Assembly (NCBI GenBank): GCA_031367435.1
Contig: JANLPV010000199.1
Span: 1-64,000, forward strand
Direction: 5' to 3'
Length of the DNA stretch: 64,000 nt
From: WLMZ01 sp031367435
Lineage (GTDB): Bacteria > Actinomycetota > Acidimicrobiia > Acidimicrobiales > Ilumatobacteraceae
The notes under the pieces are model-generated. The model did not search any database and was not told where the DNA came from. It saw only the letters and a list, made by a program, of their open reading frames with translations. Position numbers and translations under genes: made by a program. Positions 8,807 to 16,527 of this stretch are shown in pieces. Within the stretch, counting starts at the first letter, position 1. Every line of letters starts with the position of its first letter.

Positions 8807-9855
8807 CGGGTTTTCTTAGCGGTGGCCTTCTTGGCTTCGGATGCTGCCTTCTTCATTGTCTTCGCGGTGTACATCGTGAGATCGACCAGGCGATTGCTGT
8901 AACCCCACTCGTTGTCGTACCAACCGAGCACCTTGACGAGGTTGCCCATGCTCATCGTGAGACCGGCATCGAACACGCAGCTGTGCGGGTCGGCGACGAT
9001 GTCGCTGGACACGATGGGATCTTCCGTGTACTTGAGCACACCCTTCAACGACGTACGCGCCGCCAATTTGAACGCGGCGTTGATCTCCGCGACCGTCGCC
9101 GACTTCTTGAGGTTGCCGGTGAAGTCTGTAATCGATCCGGTTGGAACAGGCACCCGCAACGCCGTACCGTCGAGACGGCCCTTCATGCTCGCCATCACGA
9201 GGCTGGTTGCTCGCGCTGCACCGGTGCTCGATGGCACGATGTTGATCGCTGCGGCGCGCGCACGACGAAGATCGCTATGTGGACCGTCGACCAGGTTCTG
9301 ATCACCGGTGTATGCGTGAACCGTTGTCATCAGCCCGTTCTCGATACCAAACGCATCATCGAGCACCTTGATGAGCGGTACGAGACAGTTCGTGGTGCAA
9401 CTCGCGTTGGAAATGACCTTGTGCTTGGCTGGATTGAACTCGAGGTGGTTCACCCCAAACACGAATGTTGCATCTGCACCATTCGATGGTGCGCTCACGA
9501 TGACGAGCGGCGCGCCACCGTCGAGGTGCAATGCAGCTTTGGGGCGATCGGTGAAGAAGCCGGTGCTCTCAACGACGACGTCGACGCCAAGATCACCCCA
9601 GGGCAGCTCGTCGGGGTTGCGCATCTGCAACACCTTCAACGTGTCGCCATCGACACTGATGCCGTCCTTCACAGCCTTGATCGTGCTGGGCAACTGACCG
9701 GCGATCGAGTCGTACTTCAACAGGTGAGCCATCGTCGCAAGCGACCCGAGATCGTTGACTGCGACGAAATCGATATCGGCGCCGCGCAGCTTGGCTGCGC
9801 GAAAGAAGTTACGACCGATGCGGCCAAATCCGTTGATGCCTACACGAACCGTCAT
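8803..9855 (-). CDS. gap: glyceraldehyde-3-phosphate dehydrogenase, type I, with Lys/Ala-rich tail
   Basis: A 350-residue NAD-dependent GAPDH. The Rossmann motif GINGFGRIGR opens the protein, the catalytic Cys is in SNASCTTNCL, and NEWGYSNRLVDL is near the C-terminus. Most GAPDHs end shortly after that last motif. This one adds about 20 residues rich in Lys and Ala (AKTMKKAASEAKKATAKKTR), resembling histone-like tails. First gene of the gap-pgk-tpiA operon, with GAAAGGA upstream of the ATG. Confidence 0.97.
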   Translation of the reverse strand: MTVRVGINGFGRIGRNFFRAAKLRGADIDFVAVNDLGSLATMAHLLKYDSIAGQLPSTIKAVKDGISVDGDTLKVLQMRNPDELPWGDLGVDVVVESTGFFTDRPKAALHLDGGAPLVIVSAPSNGADATFVFGVNHLEFNPAKHKVISNASCTTNCLVPLIKVLDDAFGIENGLMTTVHAYTGDQNLVDGPHSDLRRARAAAINIVPSSTGAARATSLVMASMKGRLDGTALRVPVPTGSITDFTGNLKKSATVAEINAAFKLAARTSLKGVLKYTEDPIVSSDIVADPHSCVFDAGLTMSMGNLVKVLGWYDNEWGYSNRLVDLTMYTAKTMKKAASEAKKATAKKTR

Positions 9856-9934
9856 GCGAGACGTGTCCTTTCACGAGGGGAGAATGCAGGTCAACCATAG
9901 TGGGTTACACAACTCGCGACGAAGACGCCACACC

Positions 9935-10798
9935 TCAGGGAATGTCGCGATGCGAGACACGCGGCTGATAGCCGCGGCTGCGCATCCATGACGCAAGTTC
10001 TTCTGCGATTGCGACCGAGCGGTGTTGCCCGCCGGTGCAGCCGATTGCGATCGACAGATAGCTCTTGCCCTCGTTCGAGTATCCGGGCAACAAGAGGTCG
10101 AGCAGATGCTCGTAGCGAACAAGGAATTCGGCCGTGTCGGGTTGTTCCATCACGTAGCGACGAACAGGCTCGTCGAGACCGGTGAGCGGGCGCAGTTCTT
10201 CGATCCAATGCGGGTTGGGCAGGAATCGAACATCCATGATCAGATCGACATCGAGCGGGATGCCCTGCTTGAACCCGAAGCTGGTAATTGCGGTGCGCAT
10301 CGCCACGCCGTCGGCTTCGTCGACGAACGCATCGGTGATACGCGCCTTGAGTTGATGAACACTGAGCGTAGAGGTGTCGATGATGAGGTCAGATTCGGCC
10401 TTTACGGGATCGAGCAGAGAACGCTCGCGTTCGATGGCGACGGTCATGGCGGCGGTGCCGTCGTCGAGCGGGTGTTTGCGCCGCGTGCTGCCGTAACGCT
10501 TCACGAGTTCGGGCGTGCTGGCCTCGAGGAACAACACCCGCACACGATGACCCTTATTGCGAAGTTGGCGAATCTCATTGACGACGTCGGCTTGATCTGC
10601 AGTTGGTCCGACGACAACGCACAGCTGTTGAAAGCCTGCGCCTGCACCGATACCCGAGCCGACACCAAGTTCGATGATCTTGTCCATGAGCGCCACCGGC
10701 AGGTTGTCGACGACGAACCAGCCCATGTCTTCGAGGAAGTCGGCCGCGTTCGAGCGACCCGCACCGGACAACCCTGTGATGACGAGGATGTCAGCCAT
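9935..10798 (-). CDS. rapZ: RapZ/YvcJ-family nucleotide-binding protein
   Basis: A 287-residue P-loop protein. The Walker A is GLSGAGRS (Arg instead of Lys, as is common in actinobacterial members), followed by MGWFVVDNLPVALM. The C-terminal domain has the RapZ signature IGCTGGQHRSVAIAEEL. In E. coli RapZ binds small RNAs to control amino-sugar synthesis; in Gram-positives its role is less clear. In most actinobacteria this gene sits between uvrC and yvcK-whiA-pgk. Here it lies next to gap with no yvcK or whiA between them, and uvrC is about 3 kb upstream. Confidence 0.93.
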   Translation of the reverse strand: MADILVITGLSGAGRSNAADFLEDMGWFVVDNLPVALMDKIIELGVGSGIGAGAGFQQLCVVVGPTADQADVVNEIRQLRNKGHRVRVLFLEASTPELVKRYGSTRRKHPLDDGTAAMTVAIERERSLLDPVKAESDLIIDTSTLSVHQLKARITDAFVDEADGVAMRTAITSFGFKQGIPLDVDLIMDVRFLPNPHWIEELRPLTGLDEPVRRYVMEQPDTAEFLVRYEHLLDLLLPGYSNEGKSYLSIAIGCTGGQHRSVAIAEELASWMRSRGYQPRVSHRDIP

Positions 10799-10816
10799 CG
10801 CGCCGCATGCTTATCG

Positions 10817-11545
10817 TCATCGCTTGCACGTACGCAGGTAGAGCAGCCGCGGGATTGACGCAGCCGCTTCGTATTCAGATGCCTTGGCAAGAAAGCCGGG
10901 CGGTGGTGCCGGCTCGACCATTCGCTCGAGCATCAGGCCGTTGTCGGCCAACGCGTTGATGTAGCGACTGAGTGGGCGATGGATGAACGGAATGAAGACG
11001 TCCTTTTCGACCTCTTCGATCGTCTCGTCCTCGATGAGGTATGGGCCGATGCGCCAATACTGTTCAGGCGGATCGAGCATCTGATCGTCGATCCAGCCGC
11101 TGTTGGGCACCTGCAGTAGCGGGTGATTCAGGAAGAAGCAGAACCTGCCACCGGGCTGCAGGACGCGGGCAACTTCCGCGATCGCTTGGTCGACCTCGCG
11201 AATGTGCTCGAACACCAGGCAGGCAACGACGGCATCAAACGACGCGTCAGGGAATGGCAGCGCGGCAGCACCTGAACGTAGGTAGACCGCTCCCCCACCG
11301 CGTTGCTGGGCTACCGACACCTGATTCCATGTCGGGTCGACACCAACCACACGGTCGACGCCGAGCTTGACGGCGAGCCGACTGACCTGGCCGTCACCGC
11401 AGCCGACATCGAGCACGCACGTTGCCGCGGCAAGTTCGGACGCCGCTAGCGGAAGGATCTGCTCTTCGTATTCGATGTCGGCACCATCGGTGAAACCGTC
11501 GATCCACCAATCGGCGTGCCTTTCCCAGAGGTCATCGGTGGCCAT
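10817..11545 (-). CDS. class I SAM-dependent methyltransferase
   Basis: A 242-residue Rossmann-fold methyltransferase. SAM-binding motif I is CVLDVGCGDGQ, the acidic residue of motif II is VVGVDP, and the post-motif region is FDAVVACLVFEHIREVDQ. The second half lacks membrane segments. The substrate cannot be predicted; small molecules are typical for this Methyltransf_11-type arrangement. It precedes rapZ by 18 bases and probably shares its transcript. Its start lies about 25 bases from the terC riboswitch on the opposite strand, so the terC promoter must overlap the first codons of this gene. Confidence 0.8.
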   Translation of the reverse strand: MATDDLWERHADWWIDGFTDGADIEYEEQILPLAASELAAATCVLDVGCGDGQVSRLAVKLGVDRVVGVDPTWNQVSVAQQRGGGAVYLRSGAAALPFPDASFDAVVACLVFEHIREVDQAIAEVARVLQPGGRFCFFLNHPLLQVPNSGWIDDQMLDPPEQYWRIGPYLIEDETIEEVEKDVFIPFIHRPLSRYINALADNGLMLERMVEPAPPPGFLAKASEYEAAASIPRLLYLRTCKR

Positions 11546-11570
11546 CGGGCCAGCGTACCGGTAGAGTCCT

Positions 11571-11706
11571 CGGAGGAGGGGAGTACCCCATCAAACGGCA
11601 AGCCGTCATCACGACCAAGCCACATCTTGGTCCGGTTTGTCTGCCTCGACACGAGGTGGGGAAGACCTCCTGTAACAGCGCGTGAGCGCGGCACAGGAGC
11701 ACCCTC
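11571..11706 (+). promoter_or_regulatory. yybP-ykoY manganese riboswitch with SD-sequestering expression platform
   Basis: The leader of terC carries the conserved yybP-ykoY segments in order: GGGGAGTA (11578-11585), GCCGTCATCACGACC, TCCGGTTTGTC, and AGACC next to the closing P1 strand. P1 pairs GGAGG (11572-11576) with CCTCC (11666-11670). An alternative helix pairs CTCCTGT (11667-11673) with ACAGGAG (11693-11699) around a GCGCG hairpin, and it would bury the terC Shine-Dalgarno AGGAG seven bases before the ATG. The two helices share 11667-11670. Mn2+-stabilised P1 should therefore free the ribosome site: a translational ON switch. The sequence match is strong; the mechanism is inferred. Confidence 0.85.
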
Positions 11707-12669
11707 ATGTTCAGTTTGGCAAGCGTGACCCCCGGCAATTTCGTCGATCTTGACATTTCGACGTGGGCCTGGATCGGACTCGGCGCGGTCATCGCCCTCA
11801 TGCTCGCTGTCGACCTCTTTCGCCACCGCGACGATCACGCCCCCAGCCCCCGAGAAGCGTTGGTGGAATCGGCGGTGTGGGTGGCGTGCGGACTCGCGTT
11901 CGGCGCTGTTATCGCCTTCAGCTTCGGAAGCGCTGCCTTCGGTGAATACATCAGTGGCTATCTCATCGAGAAGTCGCTCAGCGTCGACAACGTCTTCGTG
12001 TGGTCGATGCTGTTCACGGCAATGGCGATACCGATCAAATATCAGCACCGTGTTCTGTTCTGGGGCATCTTCGGTGCGCTCACTCTGCGGGCGGTGTTCG
12101 TTTTGGTCGGGAGCGCCCTCATCGCCAAGTTCTGGTGGCTGCTGGTGGTCTTTGGTGTGTTCCTGATCTACACGGGCGTCAAGGTCGTGCGACACCGTGC
12201 GGACGAAGGCACCGACCAGGCCACACACGGCCTCGGTTTGCTGTCGCGAATCATGCCCGTCACCGAGAACCTCGACGGACACCACTTCTTGACGCGGCTG
12301 AACGGTCGGCGCGCCGCTACGCCGCTGCTCGCCGCGCTCGTGGTGATTGAGGCGACCGACATCATCTTCGCAGTCGACTCTGTGCCGGCAATCCTCGCCG
12401 TCTCGAAAGAGCCGTTCATCGTGCTCTCATCGAACGCGTTCGCGATCCTCGGTTTGCGCGCGATGTACTTCCTGCTCGCCAACGCAAAGGAGAAATTCCA
12501 CTATCTCTCTCACGCTCTCGGTGGAATTCTCGTGTTCGTCGGCGTGAAGATGAGCGTGTCGCACTGGTTTCATGTGAACACGTACGTGTCGCTCGCCATC
12601 ATTGTCATGTTGCTCGTGGCAGCGATCGTCTTCAGCAATGAGTACGCGAAACGCCACATCATGGAATAG
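11707..12669 (+). CDS. terC: TerC/Alx-family manganese exporter
   Basis: A 320-residue integral membrane protein with about eight or nine hydrophobic segments. It has the TerC-family acidic motifs SLSVDNVFVWS in the first half and EATDIIFAVDSVPA in the second, whose Asp/Glu residues are thought to coordinate the metal. Alx/TerC proteins act in manganese (or broader metal) efflux, and some associate with the secretion machinery to metallate exported proteins. The manganese riboswitch directly upstream supports Mn2+ as the physiological signal. Monocistronic. Confidence 0.92.
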   Translation: MFSLASVTPGNFVDLDISTWAWIGLGAVIALMLAVDLFRHRDDHAPSPREALVESAVWVACGLAFGAVIAFSFGSAAFGEYISGYLIEKSLSVDNVFVWSMLFTAMAIPIKYQHRVLFWGIFGALTLRAVFVLVGSALIAKFWWLLVVFGVFLIYTGVKVVRHRADEGTDQATHGLGLLSRIMPVTENLDGHHFLTRLNGRRAATPLLAALVVIEATDIIFAVDSVPAILAVSKEPFIVLSSNAFAILGLRAMYFLLANAKEKFHYLSHALGGILVFVGVKMSVSHWFHVNTYVSLAIIVMLLVAAIVFSNEYAKRHIME

Positions 12670-12710
12670 CAACAGCAACAGCAACACAGGCAGCAACAAC
12701 ACAGGCAACC
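12670..12710. repeat. CAA/CAG low-complexity linker
   Basis: Directly after the terC stop is a 41-base stretch made almost only of CAA and CAG units (with CAGG interruptions). It has no potential for stable pairing and sits just before the next gene. A similar A/C-rich repeat precedes acpP. Confidence 0.6.
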
Positions 12711-12747
12711 GATGACGACGATCAACGATGTGGGTTACGGTCGCCAC

Positions 12748-13659
12748 ATGAAGTTTTCCGTCTGGACATCGTACGAACGCTCGTGGACCGAGGTCCTGAA
12801 TGTCGCCCAGTACCTCGAGTCACATCAGTGGCACGCGCTCTGGTACGCCGACCACTTCATGCCGCAAGGCAACGACGACACAGTCAGCGACGAACCGGCG
12901 CTGGAATGCTGGAGTGTTCTCGCTGGCATCGCCGCCGCCGTTCCACGCATCCGACTGACGTCGATGGTGTCACCACTCACCATTCATCACCCCGTGGTCT
13001 TGGCCAAGCGCGTCACGACCGTGGATCACATCAGCGGCGGACGTGCTGTGCTCGGTATCGGTGCCGGATGGCAGGTGAACGAGCACGCCGCGTACGGATT
13101 TGAGCTCCCTCCGCCCGGCGAACGCGTCACCCGATTTGCCGAAGGCATCGAGGTGATCCATCGCCTCCTTCGCGATGAGCGAACCAATATGAACGGGCAC
13201 CACTACAGGCTCACCGACGCCCCCTTCAAGCCGAAGCCCGTGCAGACTCCCCTGCCGATTCTGGTCGGCACTGGCAGCCCACGAATGCTGCGACTCACGG
13301 CGAAATGGGCAGACGAGTGGAATACGTGGGGCGACCCCGCCCAAGTACTCGAACGAACCGAACTGTTTCATCGCGCGTGCGCGACGGAGAGCCGCGACCC
13401 TGCGTCGGTTCGCCGCTCGGCCCAGGCACTCGTCTTTCTCACCGACGACGACGCCACCCGTGATTCGCTACGCGAATTCGCACCGGCCGGGCGTTCGCTG
13501 GTGGGTGGCCCCGCTGAACTGATCGACCAAATCGGACAATACGTCGAGCAGGGCGTCGACGAGTTCGCCATCCCCGACTTCACGCTCGGCAATTCTGCGG
13601 AGAAGCGCATGCTCGCGTTCGAACGTTTACACGCAGAGGTGCTGTCAGCGTTCCGATAG
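12748..13659 (+). CDS. LLM-class F420-dependent oxidoreductase (Rv1855c-like)
   Basis: A 303-residue luciferase-like TIM-barrel enzyme. KFSVWTSYERSW opens the first strand, HALWYADHFMP follows, then ISGGRAVLGIGAGWQVNEH, the conserved flavin/F420 segment of this family. The closest remembered match is the mycobacterial Rv1855c-like group. Cofactor F420 is likely but FMN cannot be excluded, and the substrate is unknown. An ATG 36 bases upstream is in frame; the chosen Met matches the family N-terminus. Monocistronic, converging on uvrC. Confidence 0.85.
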   Translation: MKFSVWTSYERSWTEVLNVAQYLESHQWHALWYADHFMPQGNDDTVSDEPALECWSVLAGIAAAVPRIRLTSMVSPLTIHHPVVLAKRVTTVDHISGGRAVLGIGAGWQVNEHAAYGFELPPPGERVTRFAEGIEVIHRLLRDERTNMNGHHYRLTDAPFKPKPVQTPLPILVGTGSPRMLRLTAKWADEWNTWGDPAQVLERTELFHRACATESRDPASVRRSAQALVFLTDDDATRDSLREFAPAGRSLVGGPAELIDQIGQYVEQGVDEFAIPDFTLGNSAEKRMLAFERLHAEVLSAFR

Positions 13660-13684
13660 CTCCTGCGACTGGGTGCGCTACGGC

Positions 13685-15565
13685 CTATGCCGTTGGTGGT
13701 TCAGGGTGGAACTTGGCATAGATCGTCTCGGCGACCGAATCGGGTAACCACGTCAACGACTTCAACGTTTCGAGCGACGCCTTCTTGACAGCATTGACAC
13801 CGCCAAGTTCCTTGGTCAGACGGGCCTTGCGATTCTCACCCAATCCGGCAATGTCATCGAGCGAGCTCTTCGTCATGCGCTTGCCGCGCAACTCGCGGTG
13901 GAAGGCGTTGGCAAAGCGGTGGGCCTCGTCGCGAATGCGCTGCAACATAAACAATGCCTCGCTGCCGCGCGGCACATTCACCGGCTGGCTATTGCCCGGT
14001 AGGTACACCTCTTCGAATCTTTTGGCCAGCGACGCGATGGGAATTTCGTCCTCGAGTCCCAACGCCTTCACAACTCGCTCTGCGACTGCGAGCTGGCCCT
14101 TGCCGCCATCGACGAGTAAGAGCTGCGGTGGATACGCGAACTTGCCGGGTCGGTCGCCACGCTCATTCACCGGCTGGTCTCGCTGTTCGAGATACGCCGT
14201 CAGCCGCCGCGTGAGCACCTCTTCCATCGCTGCATAGTCGTCGTTACCTTCCACGGTCTTCACTTTGAAACGGCGGTATTCACGTTTGTTCGGCAGACCG
14301 TCTTCGAGCACCACCATCGACCCGACGTAGTCGGTGCCTTGCAGGTGAGCCATGTCGTAGCACTCGATGCGCAACGGTGCCTCCGGCAGACCGAGCAGAT
14401 CTTGCAACTCCATCAGCGCGCGACTGCGGGTGTTGTGATCCGCAGCGCGACGTAGGCGATGGCGTGTGAACTCCTCCTTCGCGTTACGCGTGACCGTCTC
14501 ATGCAGATCGCGCTTGTCGCCGCGCTGGGGCACTCTGATCTGCACCCTCGATCCACGCAAGTGCGTGAGCCACTCCTCATATGTGTCGACGTCTTCGGCA
14601 TCCACCGGCACGAGCACCTGCTTGGGAATGCCGAGCGGCGGTTCGTCGCCGTACATCTGCTCCATGATTCGGTCCACGAGCCCACCCGGCGAGAGGTCTT
14701 CCACCTTGTCGAGAACAAAACCTTTGCGACCCACCACCCTGCCCTTGCGGACAAAGAACACCTGTACCGCTGCTTCGAGTTCATCTTCGGCGAGGCCGAT
14801 GACGTCGATGTCCTCGCTGCGCTCGGCGACCATCTGTTGCTTCTCGATGGCGCGTTGCACCGCGGCCCAGCGATCACGTAGACGTGCGGCGCGTTCGAAC
14901 TCCAGTTCCTTTGCCGCGGCGCGCATGTCGGCCTCGAGGCGATCGACGATTTCGTCGGTGTCGCCGTCGAGGAAGTCGCACAACTCGGTGACCTGTTGGA
15001 AGTACTCAGGTCGTTCGATGTTGCCGACGCATGGCCCGCTGCACTTCTCGATATGAAACAACAAACACGGCCGGCCCAGCCGGTGATGCTCGTTGAACTT
15101 GCCATTACTGCAGGTGCGGATAGGGAAACTGCGCAGCAGCAGATCGAGTGTGTCGCGAATCGCGTATGCGTGCGCATACGGCCCGAAATAACGAACGCCC
15201 TTACGTTTGCGACCACGCATCACCAACGCGCGCGGCCATTCCTCGTCGAGCGTCACTGCCAGAAATGGATAGCTCTTATCGTCGCGAAGTCGGATGTTGA
15301 AACGCGGCCGGTGCTGTTTGATGAGGCTGAACTCGAGCATCAATGCCTCGACCTCGTTGCGCACCTCGATCCATTCGACACTCTCAGCAGTCGCCACCAT
15401 TTGTGCGGTGCGGATGTGCATGTTGCGCGGGTCTTGGAAATAGTTACTCAGCCGTTGGCGCAGATTCGATGCCTTGCCCACGTAGATGACCCGACCCTCA
15501 GCGTCCTTGAACTGATACGAGCCTGGCGATTCGGGGATGCTTCCGGTGGGCGGACGGTTCACCAT
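13685..15565 (-). CDS. uvrC: excinuclease ABC subunit C
   Basis: A 626-residue dual-incision nuclease of nucleotide excision repair. In order: GIY-YIG domain (SPGSYQFKDAEGRVIYVGKA at the N-terminus), Cys cluster region, UVR motif (AKELEFERAARLRDRWAAV near residue 220), RNase H-like 5' incision domain (IECYDMAHLQGTDYVGSMVV), and C-terminal helix-hairpin-helix pair (IAGLGENRKARL). Full length. It lies near uvrA and uvrB, all on the same strand but separated by a pseudo-rhomboid gene on the other. Confidence 0.97.
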   Translation of the reverse strand: MVNRPPTGSIPESPGSYQFKDAEGRVIYVGKASNLRQRLSNYFQDPRNMHIRTAQMVATAESVEWIEVRNEVEALMLEFSLIKQHRPRFNIRLRDDKSYPFLAVTLDEEWPRALVMRGRKRKGVRYFGPYAHAYAIRDTLDLLLRSFPIRTCSNGKFNEHHRLGRPCLLFHIEKCSGPCVGNIERPEYFQQVTELCDFLDGDTDEIVDRLEADMRAAAKELEFERAARLRDRWAAVQRAIEKQQMVAERSEDIDVIGLAEDELEAAVQVFFVRKGRVVGRKGFVLDKVEDLSPGGLVDRIMEQMYGDEPPLGIPKQVLVPVDAEDVDTYEEWLTHLRGSRVQIRVPQRGDKRDLHETVTRNAKEEFTRHRLRRAADHNTRSRALMELQDLLGLPEAPLRIECYDMAHLQGTDYVGSMVVLEDGLPNKREYRRFKVKTVEGNDDYAAMEEVLTRRLTAYLEQRDQPVNERGDRPGKFAYPPQLLLVDGGKGQLAVAERVVKALGLEDEIPIASLAKRFEEVYLPGNSQPVNVPRGSEALFMLQRIRDEAHRFANAFHRELRGKRMTKSSLDDIAGLGENRKARLTKELGGVNAVKKASLETLKSLTWLPDSVAETIYAKFHPEPPTA

Positions 15566-15626
15566 GATGCGCCGAGTTTACGTGCCGTCCAATGCACATG
15601 CCGCTGCCCCACAGAGCGGCGACGGT

Positions 15627-16505
15627 ATGGTTGTGCAAATGCCCGGTCGTTACAGGTTCTCATTCCCGTCACGTCGCGGCCACTCCGACCCGTGGTTCCG
15701 AGTCGGCTCCATCGATGTCACCACTACCGTGTTGGTCACCGCGTTGTGCGTCATTTCGATCTTCGTGTGGTCGGCCGACACCGTTGCCTGGTCGCACGGC
15801 GCGCTGATCCCTAACGAAGTGACGTCTGGACAGATCTGGCGTCTCGTCACGTGGCCTATCACCAACGATCTCTCCGGCAATCAGGCAATTTGGAACGTGA
15901 TCTCGATTGCCTTGTTCTGGTACTTCGGCAAGGAGATCGAGAACCAGATCGGCCGTGCCAAGTTTGCGTGGACCGTCGTGCTCATCGCGGTGATTCCAGC
16001 GCTTGTGGCCACCGGACTCAACGTGTCGCTGTTCTCCATCCGTTCCGTGGAGGTGGCCCTTTTCGTTGTGTTCGTCGTGCAGTACCCGCGTGCGCCGTTC
16101 TTCTTCGGTATCCCCGCATGGGTATTGGCCGTCGTTCTCGTGGGCATCGAGATTCTGCAATACGTGGCCGACCGCCTCTACAAGTTGATCATCGTGTTGT
16201 TGGTGACGATCGCGACAGCGGTGTGGTCGGCACGCAGTTTTGGCATGCTCTCCGATCTGCAATGGCTGCCGCAGATCAAGCTCGGTAAGGGCAGCGCCGG
16301 TCGTGCGCCCAAACGAAAGTTCAAAGGGCCGGTAGTGGTCGACGGCAATTGGCCAACAACTGCCACCTACACACCCATGCAAGATCAGGCCGAGGTGGAT
16401 GGCATCCTGGACAAGATCGCGCTTGTGGGGATGGACGGCCTGACGTCGGAGGAGAAGCGTCGACTCAACGAAGCCAGCAAGCGGTTGCGCAAGAAAGGCA
16501 ACTAG
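15627..16505 (+). CDS. rhomboid-like membrane protein without catalytic residues, DUF6576-type C-terminus
   Basis: About 292 residues. After a short basic N-terminus come six hydrophobic segments with the rhomboid-family order: IWRLVTWPITN entry loop, WNVISIALFWYFGKEIENQ, and a terminal FGIPAWVLAVVLVG helix. The GxSG nucleophile motif of active rhomboids is replaced (IRSVEVALF at that position) and no catalytic His is evident, so it is probably an inactive pseudo-rhomboid. A soluble tail ends in MDGLTSEEKRRLNEASKRLR, a short helical domain seen in several actinobacterial rhomboid relatives. The start is uncertain (15627 or 15639). Confidence 0.75.
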   Translation: MVVQMPGRYRFSFPSRRGHSDPWFRVGSIDVTTTVLVTALCVISIFVWSADTVAWSHGALIPNEVTSGQIWRLVTWPITNDLSGNQAIWNVISIALFWYFGKEIENQIGRAKFAWTVVLIAVIPALVATGLNVSLFSIRSVEVALFVVFVVQYPRAPFFFGIPAWVLAVVLVGIEILQYVADRLYKLIIVLLVTIATAVWSARSFGMLSDLQWLPQIKLGKGSAGRAPKRKFKGPVVVDGNWPTTATYTPMQDQAEVDGILDKIALVGMDGLTSEEKRRLNEASKRLRKKGN

Positions 16506-16527
16506 AGCAACGTCGCCCGGCGGGGTG

